Shown: positions 18,666-27,342, numbered from the stretch's first letter. The stretch: DNA of 64,000 bases from Ktedonobacter robiniae (GCF_016587375.1 NZ_BNJG01000003.1:1798001-1862000); one strand, 5' to 3'. Numbers and translations are program-made. The notes: generated by a model from the letters alone, not told the origin.

Positions 18666-18716
18666 GTGTGTGAGTGGGCATTGGCAGCCGCAGACTGCCA
18701 ACGCCCACTCACACAC
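18666..18716. repeat. Long palindrome between binding-protein and permease genes
   Basis: GTGTGTGAGTGGGC (18666-18679) and its exact inverse (18703-18716) enclose TTGGCAG/CTGCCAA, with a single A-C mismatch and a seven-base loop, giving a 21-of-22-bp stem. No U-run follows. Its place in the operon resembles the stabilising palindromes between malE and malF of enterobacteria, so it may protect the upstream mRNA or attenuate the permease genes. Confidence 0.75.
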
Positions 18717-18733
18717 AACCTACCAACCACGTC

Positions 18734-20137
18734 TTAGGACTGGTATGCCTGTTGAGCGGAGCTTTCAAGTGTGCTGAGAATGCTATCCAGCGACTTGGGA
18801 TCGCTGACATAGGAGATAATAGCTTTCCAGAAGGCGGTCTGTAGTGCTCCAGGAACCAGGTCGCCCGCGCTCAGGCGTACGGCTGAGGCATTGATCATCT
18901 GTTGCGCAGCCTTGCTCGCGATAGTATTCGGATAATCGCTTGACTGGACGGCCTTGTTGACCGAGGTCGCACCACCACGTTTGACCCAGATGGTCTGCGC
19001 CTCCGCGGTCGAAATGTACTCCAGAAGCTGGCGTGTACCATCGTTATCCTTAAAGGCCGCGATAATATCGGCGCCACCGATCACGTTGCCTTTGTACTGG
19101 TCCTCAATGCTGGGGAAGTCAAAGAATGTATAATCGGTACCAGCCGTCAGGCTCTTATACTGGGCTTGGATAAATCCAGCGGTAAAGTCGCCCAGGAAGT
19201 ACATGTAGGCCTTAGGCGGAGTCGCGAAAGGCAGATAGGACGCGTCCTCGTAGTTTGTGGCCAGGATAGCCTGGGGTGCACCATTGATATAGTGCTTGCC
19301 CTGTGCGATGGAGCCAAACATCTGGAAGGCATCCTTGATACTGGGATGCGTCCAGGGAATCTTATGGCTTGTCCACTGGTCGAACATGTCCGGGCCGTAC
19401 TTTTTGATGTAGATCGTCGAGATCCAGTCGGTTCCAGGCCAGCCGCTGGAGGCCGCGCTCTCGATACCCAGCGCCCAGGGATATTTACCAGCATTGGCGA
19501 TCTTATCCGAGACCGCGATCAGGTCATTCCAGGTCTGGGGAACGGAGCCGCCAACATCCTGGAAGTTCTTCGGGCTATACCAGACGGTCCCTTTGGTGTT
19601 GGCTTTGGGAAGGACGCCATAGAGCGTGCCCTGATAAGATGCCAGGTCGATCCAGGCCTTGCCATAGTTCTGCTGGATCTTGCTCATATCAAAAAACGCG
19701 TCCAACTTGACCAGTTTCCCCTGGCTGGCATACTGCTGGAACTGGGGAATACCCGGCATACCAGCGGCATCGGGGGGATTATTGCCCCGCAGACGCGTCG
19801 AAAGGACGGCGTTGACGTCACGTGTAGACTCGATGTTGACGGTGATATTACTTTTCTTGGTAAAGGCCGAGGTAATGGCCTTGAAGGAGTCCAGCTCCTC
19901 GCCACTCCACTGCGTCAACAAATCGATGCTTTTCACTTTGCTGGGCGAGCCACTATTTGCCCCATTGCCAGCCGGAACGCCACCACAGGCAGCCAGCAGG
20001 GCCGATGCGGCACTGACGCTTAGTCCTGCCGCCGTGGCTTTCTGCAAAAACTCGCGGCGTGGCATGCTGCGGGTGGCAGTATAATCCTCTACAAGCTGAT
20101 CGATATCCTTACGACGTTGACGATCAAAGATAAACAT
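18734..20137 (-). CDS. Extracellular sugar-binding lipoprotein of an ABC importer
   Basis: 467 residues from ATG 20137, chosen for the strong AAGGAGGGG upstream; the frame to 20242 adds residues with no signal character. The N-terminus has MPRREFLQKA, a twin-arginine-like motif, followed by a hydrophobic stretch and the lipobox ASALLAACGG, so a lipidated, possibly Tat-exported protein. Family 1 solute-binding features follow (SIDLLTQWSGEELDSFKAIT, and YGVLPKANTKGTVWYSPKNF). It delivers sugar to the two downstream permeases. The actual sugar cannot be told from sequence. Confidence 0.93.
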   Translation of the reverse strand: MFIFDRQRRKDIDQLVEDYTATRSMPRREFLQKATAAGLSVSAASALLAACGGVPAGNGANSGSPSKVKSIDLLTQWSGEELDSFKAITSAFTKKSNITVNIESTRDVNAVLSTRLRGNNPPDAAGMPGIPQFQQYASQGKLVKLDAFFDMSKIQQNYGKAWIDLASYQGTLYGVLPKANTKGTVWYSPKNFQDVGGSVPQTWNDLIAVSDKIANAGKYPWALGIESAASSGWPGTDWISTIYIKKYGPDMFDQWTSHKIPWTHPSIKDAFQMFGSIAQGKHYINGAPQAILATNYEDASYLPFATPPKAYMYFLGDFTAGFIQAQYKSLTAGTDYTFFDFPSIEDQYKGNVIGGADIIAAFKDNDGTRQLLEYISTAEAQTIWVKRGGATSVNKAVQSSDYPNTIASKAAQQMINASAVRLSAGDLVPGALQTAFWKAIISYVSDPKSLDSILSTLESSAQQAYQS

Positions 20138-20281
20138 GAGACCCCTCCTTGCGCTTCTCTGCGCATAGTAGTTATACATAGGAAACGGGTTAAGCCCTAC
20201 AGATAGATTCAAATTGGCCAAAGAGGTGGTGAGTAGAGACATTTGTCCCTATTTCTCACCGCAGTTTTGTATATGAACACC

Positions 20282-21601
20282 CTATGGTCCGGGTTCTACG
20301 TTCCAGACCTGGACCGAGTGGTCCTCACCGCCTGAAGCGATCTTCTTGCCGTTGGGCGACCAGGCGACGGCATCGACAACATTGTTATGCCCTCGATAGC
20401 TCAAAAGCGTCTGGCCTGTATTGGCGTCCCAGACCTGGACTGTAGTATCATAGCTGCCTGAAGCGATCTTGCTCCCATCGGGCGACCAGGCCACCGATGT
20501 TACCTCTTTGCTATGCCCATAATAGGTTAAGAGGCGTTGACCGGTCGTGGCATCCCAGACTTGAACGGTGGCATCACGGCCCCCGGCTGCGATTTTCTTG
20601 CCATCGGGAGACCAGGTCAGGCTATCCACGGGATCGCTAATGGTATAAGGGTGGTTGAGATAGGTAAAACCGGTATGGGCATCCCAGACCTGGACAAAGT
20701 CGTCATGCCCACCCGAAACAATCTTATTGCCATCAGGTGACCAGGCCAGAGTACTGACCAGTTCCTTGTGATTGTCGTAGGTAAGCAATGTCTGACCAGT
20801 ATAGGCAGTCCAGACACGGACGATACTATTGCTTCCAGAGGCGATATCATGCCCATCAGGCGACCAGGCCAGCGTTGTAACTCCCAAGGTGTGTCCTCTA
20901 TAGGTGAGGAGGGTTTGGCCCGTGAAGGCATCCCAGACCTGGACGGTATGATCCCAGCTGCCCGAGGCAATGTGCCGTCCATCGGGCGACCAGGCGACTG
21001 TATCAACGACTTTTGCATGTCCATGATAGACACTGACCAGTTCACCCGATTTTGCCTTCCAGACCTGGACGGTGTCATCCCAGCTCGCGGAGGCAACATA
21101 CTGCCCATCGGGCGACCAGGCCACCGCGCTGACAAAATCTGTGTGCTGGCGGTAGGTCGTAACCGCGACCCCCACCTGGCTGGCTAAATTTGTGGCGGCC
21201 AGGTAGAAATTCCCCAGTAGCATGACGCCAAAGAGAATACAGGCCACTGCCAGAAACGGGAAGACCCGCTGCCAGCGTTGCGTTGGATGGACGTTAGGAT
21301 GGCTTATACGCGACTGGATGTTGGCAAAACTTTGTGCCGACCTACGCACCGGGGTATCCTCATGCTTTAGCTGTTGACTATGTTGTTCTAGCAAAAGCGA
21401 GATGCGCGGAATGGGCTGTACGCTAGGGGCAGGGAGACGTTTCAGTGCTGAAGCAAAAAACAGGTAATCCTCTCGCGCCTGGCGACAGGAGGCACACGTT
21501 TTCAGGTGTGCCGCTAACGCCTCTTGTTCGGCGGTGGAGAGATCTTCGGGCTTGTGCGCCAGCTTCTCCTTCCACCTGGCACACTGAGAAAAGAGATTCA
21601 T
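20282..21601 (-). CDS. Membrane anti-sigma factor with extracytoplasmic seven-repeat WD40 propeller
   Basis: The N-terminal about 60 residues carry a zinc-finger anti-sigma motif (AHLKTCASC, i.e. H-x3-C-x2-C). A membrane helix (VFPFLAVACILFGVMLLG) follows near residue 115, then seven WD40 repeats, each with WSPDG or WSPNG and a closing VQVW-type strand, enough for one closed propeller outside the cell. ATG 21601 overlaps the stop of the ECF sigma gene in ATGA. The expected role is to hold the sigma factor until the propeller senses a ligand or envelope state. The combination with WD40 is the notable feature; the signal is unknown. Confidence 0.88.
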   Translation of the reverse strand: MNLFSQCARWKEKLAHKPEDLSTAEQEALAAHLKTCASCRQAREDYLFFASALKRLPAPSVQPIPRISLLLEQHSQQLKHEDTPVRRSAQSFANIQSRISHPNVHPTQRWQRVFPFLAVACILFGVMLLGNFYLAATNLASQVGVAVTTYRQHTDFVSAVAWSPDGQYVASASWDDTVQVWKAKSGELVSVYHGHAKVVDTVAWSPDGRHIASGSWDHTVQVWDAFTGQTLLTYRGHTLGVTTLAWSPDGHDIASGSNSIVRVWTAYTGQTLLTYDNHKELVSTLAWSPDGNKIVSGGHDDFVQVWDAHTGFTYLNHPYTISDPVDSLTWSPDGKKIAAGGRDATVQVWDATTGQRLLTYYGHSKEVTSVAWSPDGSKIASGSYDTTVQVWDANTGQTLLSYRGHNNVVDAVAWSPNGKKIASGGEDHSVQVWNVEPGP

Positions 21602-22242
21602 TGCGCTTTTCCTCCCGTGCCAGGTTTGCTATAAGTATCCACATATTTGCGATAGATCTGGCGCAGATCCTTTAAACCTCGACTGACATATTTGCTCACA
21701 CTAGTTTCCTTCATACCAAGTAGTTCAGCAATTTTGTTCTGGGGAAGATCCTCAATAAGATGGAGAATCAGGCAGGGGCGATAGGTAGGCGAGACCTTCT
21801 CCAACGCAATTCGCAGCAGTTCTAGCTCTTCAACCCTCTTCTCAGGCCCTTCGATATAGAGATCATCGGATTGTTCCAGGTAGATCTCAAGCGAGAGCTC
21901 TTTTTTGTGCCGGGCCTGCTTCTTTAAATAGGTATAGGCACAATTGGTCGCGATGCGGTAGAGCCAACCGAGAAAATGCGTTGGTGAGCGCAGACCAGGT
22001 AAGTAGGTCCAGACCTTGACAAAGGTCTCCTGCGTCAGCTCGCAGCCAACGCCATCATTCCCCACCATACGGCTCAGGTATCTGCTAATCTGGTTATTGT
22101 ACAATTCATACAAAGCTTCAAAGGCTCGTATATCGCCCAATTGGGCCTGGGTCACGAGTGCGATCACCTCATTCTCGGCCTCTGCACCACTCCCGCTCCT
22201 CTCGGAATCCGGGAATGACTGATCCTCAATCAAATACGCCAT
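21598..22242 (-). CDS. ECF-family RNA polymerase sigma factor
   Basis: About 214 residues. Region 2 contains ALYELYNNQISRYLSRMVGN and GCELTQETFVKVWTYLPGLR. Region 4 contains ISPTYRPCLILHLIED-type helix LEKVSPTYRPCLILHLIEDL and the recognition helix PQNKIAELLGMKETSVSKYV. ATG 22242 is chosen because AAGGAG is seven bases upstream, while a GTG two codons earlier is too close. It is the first gene of a two-gene unit with the WD40 anti-sigma factor. No palindromic operator stands out in the 350-base gap upstream, where the promoter should lie. Confidence 0.93.
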   Translation of the reverse strand: MAYLIEDQSFPDSERSGSGAEAENEVIALVTQAQLGDIRAFEALYELYNNQISRYLSRMVGNDGVGCELTQETFVKVWTYLPGLRSPTHFLGWLYRIATNCAYTYLKKQARHKKELSLEIYLEQSDDLYIEGPEKRVEELELLRIALEKVSPTYRPCLILHLIEDLPQNKIAELLGMKETSVSKYVSRGLKDLRQIYRKYVDTYSKPGTGGKAQ

Positions 22243-22515
22243 TACCACGCTCCTTGTGAGCAGACACCCTTGTCTGCTTGTTTATCCCTCGCTCTACCCT
22301 CACTTATTGATGCGCTGCATATCCTTTGAAAGATTCAAATCCATGAGTGCAGTTCGCGACGCCGTTTCACCACAGAACCTGCATGCTTGAAAGGGTATTT
22401 TCCTGTCTACTTATTATGACTCACTTCCTGCCCAAAACCTGACAATTCTTTGAGTTCCTGGCGAAAACTCATCCTGATCAGTATGAACTTTAGGATGGCG
22501 AAGTTAGACCCTCCT

Positions 22516-22544
22516 TGACTATTTCAATATATCATATTAATATA
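22516..22544 (+). promoter_or_regulatory. Sigma70-like promoter and AT-rich operator of the PadR-MFS unit
   Basis: TTGACT (22516-22521), a 17-base spacer and TAATAT (22539-22544) match a housekeeping promoter. The spacer and the -10 region are occupied by the near-palindromic ATATATCATATTAATATATC (22529-22548), a typical AT-rich PadR-type operator, consistent with autoregulation. The rest of gap 22243-22595 shows nothing else recognisable. Confidence 0.55.
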
Positions 22545-22595
22545 TCACAGTGTTATATTAGCATGATGTGTTGATTTCACTGGAGGAATCAGGTT

Positions 22596-23240
22596 ATGGA
22601 TAGCGAGCATGTTATTCTTGGAGTCATCAGCTTTACCCCATGTTCAGGCTACGATATGAAGGCCGAGTTTGAGAAGGGTGGAGCTGGGATGCTCTCTGCA
22701 CTTAGTTTTGGGAGTATCTATCCACGCCTCAAACAGCTTGAGCAGAATGGTCTCATCGAAGTGCAGCAAGCCGAGAGTGAGGGACGACGCAGAAAAGTCT
22801 ACGAATTGACCGCGCAGGGTTGGCAGGATCTGGCGCAGTGGTTGGAGCAGCCCTCGGACTCTCCTCCTCCCATGCGCGACGAACTCTTACTGAAAATGAT
22901 CTTCTGGGGACCGGCAGGCCAGGAGAGGGCAACCCTGCTTGAGCACCTCCAGGCGCGCCGCCGCGAGACACAGCGGATGTTGCACGAACTGCGCGCGTGG
23001 CAAAAGAACGGTCGATCCTTTATTGATGAGTATGCTGAACTTGTCTTCAGCTATGGCGAATCGCGTCTGGAAGCTGAGCTTGCCTGGCTTGCCAAAGCTA
23101 TACCCCAGCTTGAGGGACCGGAGCGCACTCCCTTGCAGGACCCCAACAATTTGGCTTCTGCACAAAAGGCCAGGCGCACCAGAGCTCTCGAGCACCAATC
23201 TGATGGGGCATTCACTCTCTCAGAACAATCGCAAGAATAG
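22596..23240 (+). CDS. PadR-family transcriptional regulator
   Basis: 214 residues. The winged helix begins HVILGVISFTPCSGYDMKAE, with the recognition part SFGSIYPRLKQLEQNGLIEV and wing RRRKVYELTAQGWQDLAQWL. The C-terminal Vir-type helical domain (LLEHLQARRRETQRMLHELR) mediates dimerisation. ATG 22596 is preceded by CTGGAGGAATC. It lies directly upstream of an MFS exporter on the same strand, so it most likely represses an efflux unit including itself. Inducer unknown. Confidence 0.9.
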   Translation: MDSEHVILGVISFTPCSGYDMKAEFEKGGAGMLSALSFGSIYPRLKQLEQNGLIEVQQAESEGRRRKVYELTAQGWQDLAQWLEQPSDSPPPMRDELLLKMIFWGPAGQERATLLEHLQARRRETQRMLHELRAWQKNGRSFIDEYAELVFSYGESRLEAELAWLAKAIPQLEGPERTPLQDPNNLASAQKARRTRALEHQSDGAFTLSEQSQE

Positions 23241-23287
23241 TCAGGAAGCACGAAGAACGAGCATTGCAAGGAAGAAATGATTTCATT

Positions 23288-24616
23288 ATGCAGTATCACA
23301 AGGATATGAAAAGGAAGAGCTTGCCAATTTTGGCGCTCTTTGGCGCAAATGGCATTTCGGTGTTGGGAAGTATGTTAACAGCGCTGGCCATCCCGTGGTT
23401 TGTCTTGCAAACGACTGGTAGCGCTGCCCAAATGGGCCTGACTGCCTGTGTTGAAGTCGTGGCGAATCTCGTGGCTGGAGCGTTTGGGGGAACATTGGTT
23501 GATCGTATGGGTCAGAAACGCATCAGTATTCTGGCAGATCTGGCCAGTGGCTTTGCGGTTGCGCTTGTTCCGTTACTCTACTACACAGTAGGGTTGGCCT
23601 TCTGGCAACTGCTCGTACTGGTCTTTTGCGCCTCGTTTTGCAATACACCGGGCACAACCGCTCGTACAGTATTGTTACCTGATTTAGCGGAGTTGACCGG
23701 AATGCGCTTCGAGCGCGCCAGTTCTATCTTGCAGGCTATCCAACGCGGAGCTGGATTGTTAGGAGCGCCTCTCGCGGGTGCGTTGATCGTGATCGTAGGC
23801 ACAACCAGGCTGCTCTGGGTAGATGCGACAAGCTTTCTCCTCTCAGCATGCATCGTTGCGCTCGTCGTGCCTGCATTTCGCACCAGCACAGATCGTGAAG
23901 CTCCGCCAGAGGGTCACAGGATTGCAGAGGTCCAAGCAGAGGAGCGTTTCGATGTTCCATCAGAAGAGATCCCATCATGGCAGGCTGGTTTCAAGCTGAG
24001 TTTTCAAACACTCTGGCGCGATCGGCTTATGCTGGCAATTATGTTTGTGCTCATTATCACTAATCTGCTCGACGCCTCGTTTTTCGCTGTCGTGATGCCC
24101 ATCTACGCCAGAGTACACTTTGGCAGTGTCTTGGCTTTCGGTTTGGCCTCCGCGGCCTTTGGCGGCGGAGCGTTGTTCGGCTCCATCCTTTTTAGCATAC
24201 TTGGCGTGAAGCTGCCGCGCCGTGTCACCTTTACTCTTGCCTTTATCGGTATGGGGCTCCCGTTCTGGACACTTGCACTGCTGCCCGCGTTCCCGGTTAT
24301 GCTGCTAGCAGCAGCCGTAGGAGGCATTGCCAGCGCGCCGATCAATCCCATTATTATGACAGTAGCGATGGAACGGGTGTCTGCGGAGATACGCGGACGG
24401 GTACTTGGACCGCTGATTGCCCTGGCTCAGATCGCGGTTCCCCTGGGACTGTTGCTCGTTGGAGCCAGCGTGGAGCGTCTGGGCGTGCAAGGCACGCTTT
24501 TCTTGATAGCTGCCGCTTACCTCGTCGCGACGCTCAGCCTACTCTTCAATCCCGTACTGCGCCAGATGGAGGGCCGTGCGGAGGCAGAGAATGAGCCTGT
24601 AGCTGGGCCAGCTTAA
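23288..24616 (+). CDS. MFS transporter, drug-efflux type
   Basis: About 442 residues with twelve predicted helices. Helix 1 starts LPILALFGANGISVLGSMLT, and the loop between helices 2 and 3 is GTLVDRMGQKRISILADLAS, the conserved MFS G-x-x-x-D-R motif. A cytoplasmic loop splits the protein in two halves. ATG 23288 follows AAGGAAG by about 14 bases; an ATG six codons later is possible. The PadR gene ends 47 bases upstream, so both are probably one operon for export of a toxic compound. Confidence 0.9.
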   Translation: MQYHKDMKRKSLPILALFGANGISVLGSMLTALAIPWFVLQTTGSAAQMGLTACVEVVANLVAGAFGGTLVDRMGQKRISILADLASGFAVALVPLLYYTVGLAFWQLLVLVFCASFCNTPGTTARTVLLPDLAELTGMRFERASSILQAIQRGAGLLGAPLAGALIVIVGTTRLLWVDATSFLLSACIVALVVPAFRTSTDREAPPEGHRIAEVQAEERFDVPSEEIPSWQAGFKLSFQTLWRDRLMLAIMFVLIITNLLDASFFAVVMPIYARVHFGSVLAFGLASAAFGGGALFGSILFSILGVKLPRRVTFTLAFIGMGLPFWTLALLPAFPVMLLAAAVGGIASAPINPIIMTVAMERVSAEIRGRVLGPLIALAQIAVPLGLLLVGASVERLGVQGTLFLIAAAYLVATLSLLFNPVLRQMEGRAEAENEPVAGPA

Positions 24617-24617
24617 A

Positions 24618-24970
24618 CACGAGATGATTCCGGATACTCATGCATGTCTCCGGGATCATCTTTGCCGCCAGCGTGTTTCTCACAATCGAAACTTGTTGCA
24701 TTTCAGTACTATCTCCCTGCTGTGCATAGGGTTGCTGGCGCTCACGTTGTGCCTGCTTAAACGTGCCAAATTGCGGCGGCATTTTCACTTCCGCCTGGTG
24801 CAGCAGTTCTTCTATGGTCACTATCTGAATACGCGGATAGTCTTTGTTCCAGCCTGGAGAGTGATAGAAGCTGGCTTTGAGGGCCTCCATCACCATATCA
24901 CGCGACGGCTCCTCCAGGGTAATAAAAACGCCTATTGCTGCCTGCTCGCGCTGGATCGTGCCCACCAGGT
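24618..24970 (-). pseudogene. C-terminal remnant of a DNA methyltransferase-type restriction-modification protein
   Basis: The frame reads LVGTIQREQAAIGVFITLEE, then FYHSPGWNKDYPRIQIVTIE and MPPQFGTFKQAQRER. This matches the C-terminal region of large adenine-specific (N6) DNA methyltransferases of type III-like systems. No start, no SAM-binding FxGxG and no DPPY are present, so only a tail of about 100 residues survives. It is cut off upstream exactly at the inverted-repeat element at 24971, and its open frame runs on antisense into the MFS gene. Not functional. Family recognition is from memory of conserved wording. Confidence 0.6.
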
Positions 24971-25093
24971 TGTAGATCCCAGAATTAAATGAGGCAGAAT
25001 CTGTACAATTAAACGGGTGGTTATTCCCTCCAGATGAGGGCAAACCACCCGCTTAATTATCCAATTTTCTCCCATTTAACTCTGGGATCTACA
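24971..25093. mobile_element. 123-bp MITE-like inverted-repeat element
   Basis: TGTAGATCCCAGAATTAAAT plus G (24971-24991) is inverted at 25073-25093 with one mismatch. Inside, AATTAAACGGGTGGTT (25007-25022) pairs with 25043-25058 (one mismatch), and CCCTC/GAGGG forms the tip. It therefore folds as a two-tier cruciform. Length and structure fit a MITE. It sits at the broken edge of the methyltransferase fragment; no target duplication was found, so a rearranged copy is possible. Confidence 0.55.
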
Positions 25094-25151
25094 GGCCGTC
25101 CTACATTCACGAGAAAGAAATGACTCTGAACATCTTGCCTCTCATTCACCC

Positions 25152-25958
25152 TTATGCGCTTTGCAGAATATCATAGAGCAGATCCGCAATAGGTGTAGAT
25201 ATCTCTACCTGTTGTGAGGTCCTCTTAAAGAGGCCAACATCCTTCAACGGGATCGCGCTCGTGAAAGGCGTTGAGAGTTCGGCGACTCTCTGGCCATAGC
25301 TCTGATAGATGGGGGCGGAGAATAACGTGCTTGTGAGCATGTCAATCACTGCCTTTGGATCGACTCCGTTGTTGCGGGCCATTGCGAGCGCTTCTCTGAT
25401 AGAGTGTCCCGCTGAAACAATCAGGAAGTTTCCCACGAGCTTGACGATATTCGCCGCGCCGATCTCCTCGCCGAAATCGAAGATACCTTTCCCTCCCATC
25501 GCTTGCAGAAGTGGCCTGACACGATCTTTGGCCTGCTGTGGACCCGCGAAAGGAATCCAGAGATTGTGGGCGATGGCTGCTTCAGGCCTGCCAAAGATCG
25601 GCGCTTCGACATAGATACAGCCATGTTGCGCGTGGAGGGCAGCCAGCCTCTTCGATGTCTCAGGCAAGATCGTACTCATCGCAATATGCACTCCGCCCGC
25701 TCCCAGCTTCTCTAGAAAACCATCGCTCATGACAATGCTTTCCAGAGCCGCGTCATCCCACACAATGGTCGCGACAATTCCTCCGCTCGTCGCCACGTCA
25801 GCCGGTCGCTCCACCAGTTGCGCGCCCTGAGCCACCAGCGGTTCCGCTTTGCTCGCGGTGCGGTTGTACACGCGCAACGCATATCCCGCTTGCAGCAGAT
25901 TGGTCGCCATTGGCAAACCTAACCGGCCCAGTCCAATGAACCCAATCGTTTCGCTCAT
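25152..25958 (-). CDS. NAD(P)-dependent beta-hydroxyacid dehydrogenase-like oxidoreductase
   Basis: 268 residues from ATG 25958, preceded by AAAAGGAGTGGAAAA; the frame to 26183 adds an unrelated tail. The Rossmann dinucleotide site is IGFIGLGRLGLPMATNLLQA (G-x-G-x-x-G). The catalytic-domain signature is GEEIGAANIVKLVGNFLIVS, with the active Lys, as in 3-hydroxyisobutyrate dehydrogenases and reductive-aminase relatives. The substrate is not predictable. It follows a MerR regulator gene on the same strand, and a perfect palindrome sits 33 bases before its start, so MerR control is likely. Confidence 0.88.
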   Translation of the reverse strand: MSETIGFIGLGRLGLPMATNLLQAGYALRVYNRTASKAEPLVAQGAQLVERPADVATSGGIVATIVWDDAALESIVMSDGFLEKLGAGGVHIAMSTILPETSKRLAALHAQHGCIYVEAPIFGRPEAAIAHNLWIPFAGPQQAKDRVRPLLQAMGGKGIFDFGEEIGAANIVKLVGNFLIVSAGHSIREALAMARNNGVDPKAVIDMLTSTLFSAPIYQSYGQRVAELSTPFTSAIPLKDVGLFKRTSQQVEISTPIADLLYDILQSA

Positions 25959-25990
25959 TTTTCCACTCCTTTTGTATAAGATGGTCACGT

Positions 25991-26016
25991 AAAACATGAC
26001 GTTAACGTCATGTTTT
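25991..26016. promoter_or_regulatory. Perfect 26-bp palindrome, probable MerR operator before the oxidoreductase gene
   Basis: AAAACATGACGTT followed directly by its exact inverse. It lies between the MerR stop and the oxidoreductase start. Its core ACGTTAACGTCAT recurs in front of the merR gene itself (26437-26449), as expected for a regulator acting on both promoters. It could double as a stem after the merR message. Confidence 0.7.
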
Positions 26017-26028
26017 GGACAAAAAAAA

Positions 26029-26418
26029 CTAGAGATTTTCCCGTTCCTCAAGCCAGTTCTCGAAACGCGCGATATGGACCAGAAGGTCAGCGCGAAATTG
26101 CTGAAGCGCGCCGACCTTCTGGTCCACCTCGGCGAGATGTTGGCGCAGGATAGCGAGAACCTTCTGCTTTGGCTGTACCCCACTTCGATCAGTGAAGTAG
26201 AGATCGATCACGTCGCGTATCTCTTCCAGGCTCAGCCCAAGCTTCTTGAGCTGGTCAATTTTGCGCAGGCGGGCCAGCGTCTCTTCGGTATAGTAGTGCT
26301 GACCATGCCCCTCGCGCTCGCCCGGGGGAAGCAGCCCAATGCTCTCGTAATAACGCACTGTGCGCGGAGTTACCCCTGCCCGTTCGGTCAAATCGCCGAT
26401 CCGCATACGCTCGTTCAT
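26029..26418 (-). CDS. MerR-family transcriptional regulator
   Basis: 129 residues. The winged helix is complete: MRIGDLTERAGVTPRTVRYY, ESIGLLPPGER, then YYTEETLARLRKIDQLKKLG and LSLEEIRDVIDLY. A long dimerisation helix follows (QHLAEVDQKVGALQQFRADL). No Cys cluster is visible in the effector region, so it is not one of the classical metal or SoxR sensors. The palindromes on both sides point to autoregulation and control of the downstream oxidoreductase. Confidence 0.9.
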   Translation of the reverse strand: MNERMRIGDLTERAGVTPRTVRYYESIGLLPPGEREGHGQHYYTEETLARLRKIDQLKKLGLSLEEIRDVIDLYFTDRSGVQPKQKVLAILRQHLAEVDQKVGALQQFRADLLVHIARFENWLEERENL

Positions 26419-26432
26419 CGCTCTCCCTCAAA

Positions 26433-26449
26433 GTTAACGTTAACGTCAT
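26433..26449. promoter_or_regulatory. Second MerR-type operator, in front of merR
   Basis: GTTAACGTTAAC (26433-26444) is a perfect 12-bp palindrome overlapping ACGTTAACGTCAT, the same 13-mer as in the 25991-26016 palindrome. It is 15 bases upstream of the merR start codon, so binding here would directly affect merR expression. Confidence 0.6.
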
Positions 26450-26494
26450 ATTGCTATGATACTGTTCTGACAAGACATTGTCAAGAGCCTGTAC

Positions 26495-26750
26495 CCCTTT
26501 TTGAATTTATCACCGACATTTTCGATGCCGCCCGCAAGGTTCCGACCCGCCCCTTGCCCAACTGGCTTATACGCATGGTCGCGCTGTTTGATCCCGCGGT
26601 CAAAGGGGTGTTGCCAGAACTTGGCAAACACAAGAACACATCCAATGAAAAGGCGTGTCGCTTGCTGGGTGCCGAGGAGCCCGAGGGACGCAGTTCTCGC
26701 CAAGGCCCGGAGTCTATTGGAGCTTGGGCTGCTGAAAGCGGTCTAGCTAA
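26495..26750 (+). pseudogene. C-terminal fragment of an NAD-dependent epimerase/reductase, frameshifted
   Basis: The frame begins abruptly as FEFITDIFDAARKVPTRPLP and continues NWLIRMVALFDPAVKGVLPE and LGKHKNTSNEKACRLLG, the C-terminal region of dihydroflavonol-reductase-like extended SDRs. After RLLG the sense moves to another frame (VPRSPRDAVLAKARSLLELG, then LLKAV) ending at a TAG at 26750; the shift is near 26663-26672. The Rossmann half is missing. It abuts the decayed SDR gene that follows by 20 bases. Confidence 0.65.
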
Positions 26751-26770
26751 TAACTTGATGGAGGAAAACG

Positions 26771-27342
26771 ATGTCGAAGACTGTTCTGGAAAATCCATTA
26801 GAGCGCAAAGCCTACATCATGACTGGCCCGACCTCCGGTATAGGTCGCGCCACGGCAATCGAGCTGGCCAAGCACGGCACGGTCGTACTGGTCGGGCGCG
26901 ACCGTCGAAAGCTCGACGAGATGCAGAAGATCATTGAAAGAAAAGGCCGGCACGCGGTGTCGGTCGTGTGCGACCTAGCTGATCCTGCGAGCGTGCGGCG
27001 CGCGGCGAGTGGAAACCAGGTGGCTCTGCGATGCTGGGGCAGACGCCTACGCGACGTCCAAGCAATGTATCCTCGCCGCAGCGATAGAGTTTGCCCGCGA
27101 AAATCCACGGCTCCACATCAACGCGGTTGAGCCAGGCTTCATGCCAGCCTCAAATCTTGGGCGCGAAGCCAACGCCTTTGTACGCTTCTTAACGAAATAT
27201 ATTCTCTCGATGTTTGCTCCATTCATCAAATACTGGAGCACCTCGAAACGAGCCGTGCGTGTCATCACGAAAATTCTGATGAATGAAGCGGGCCAGACCG
27301 GCACCTACTACGACGACGGAGGCCATCTGATGCTCGCATCCA
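26771..27342 (+). pseudogene. Short-chain dehydrogenase with a large internal deletion
   Basis: The N-terminal Rossmann half is clear (KAYIMTGPTSGIGRATAIEL, with the TGxxxGxG site) up to VVCDLADPASVRRAA. The next recognisable part, DAYATSKQCILAAAIEFARE (the YxxxK active site), is in another frame after about 27030. The roughly 90 residues in between, including NNAG and the catalytic Ser, are missing. The C-terminus reads on to GTYYDDGGH and then enters the MITE at 27343, which supplies the stop at 27362. The gene is inactive. Confidence 0.75.

Noticed and set aside
19166..20023. A 285-codon plus-strand frame antisense to the sugar-binding protein
   Set aside because: The binding protein on the minus strand has clear signal, lipobox and fold features; the antisense frame has none.
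24546..25043. Active restriction-modification methyltransferase
   Set aside because: No SAM-binding or catalytic motif remains, no start, and the frame overlaps an intact MFS gene antisense.
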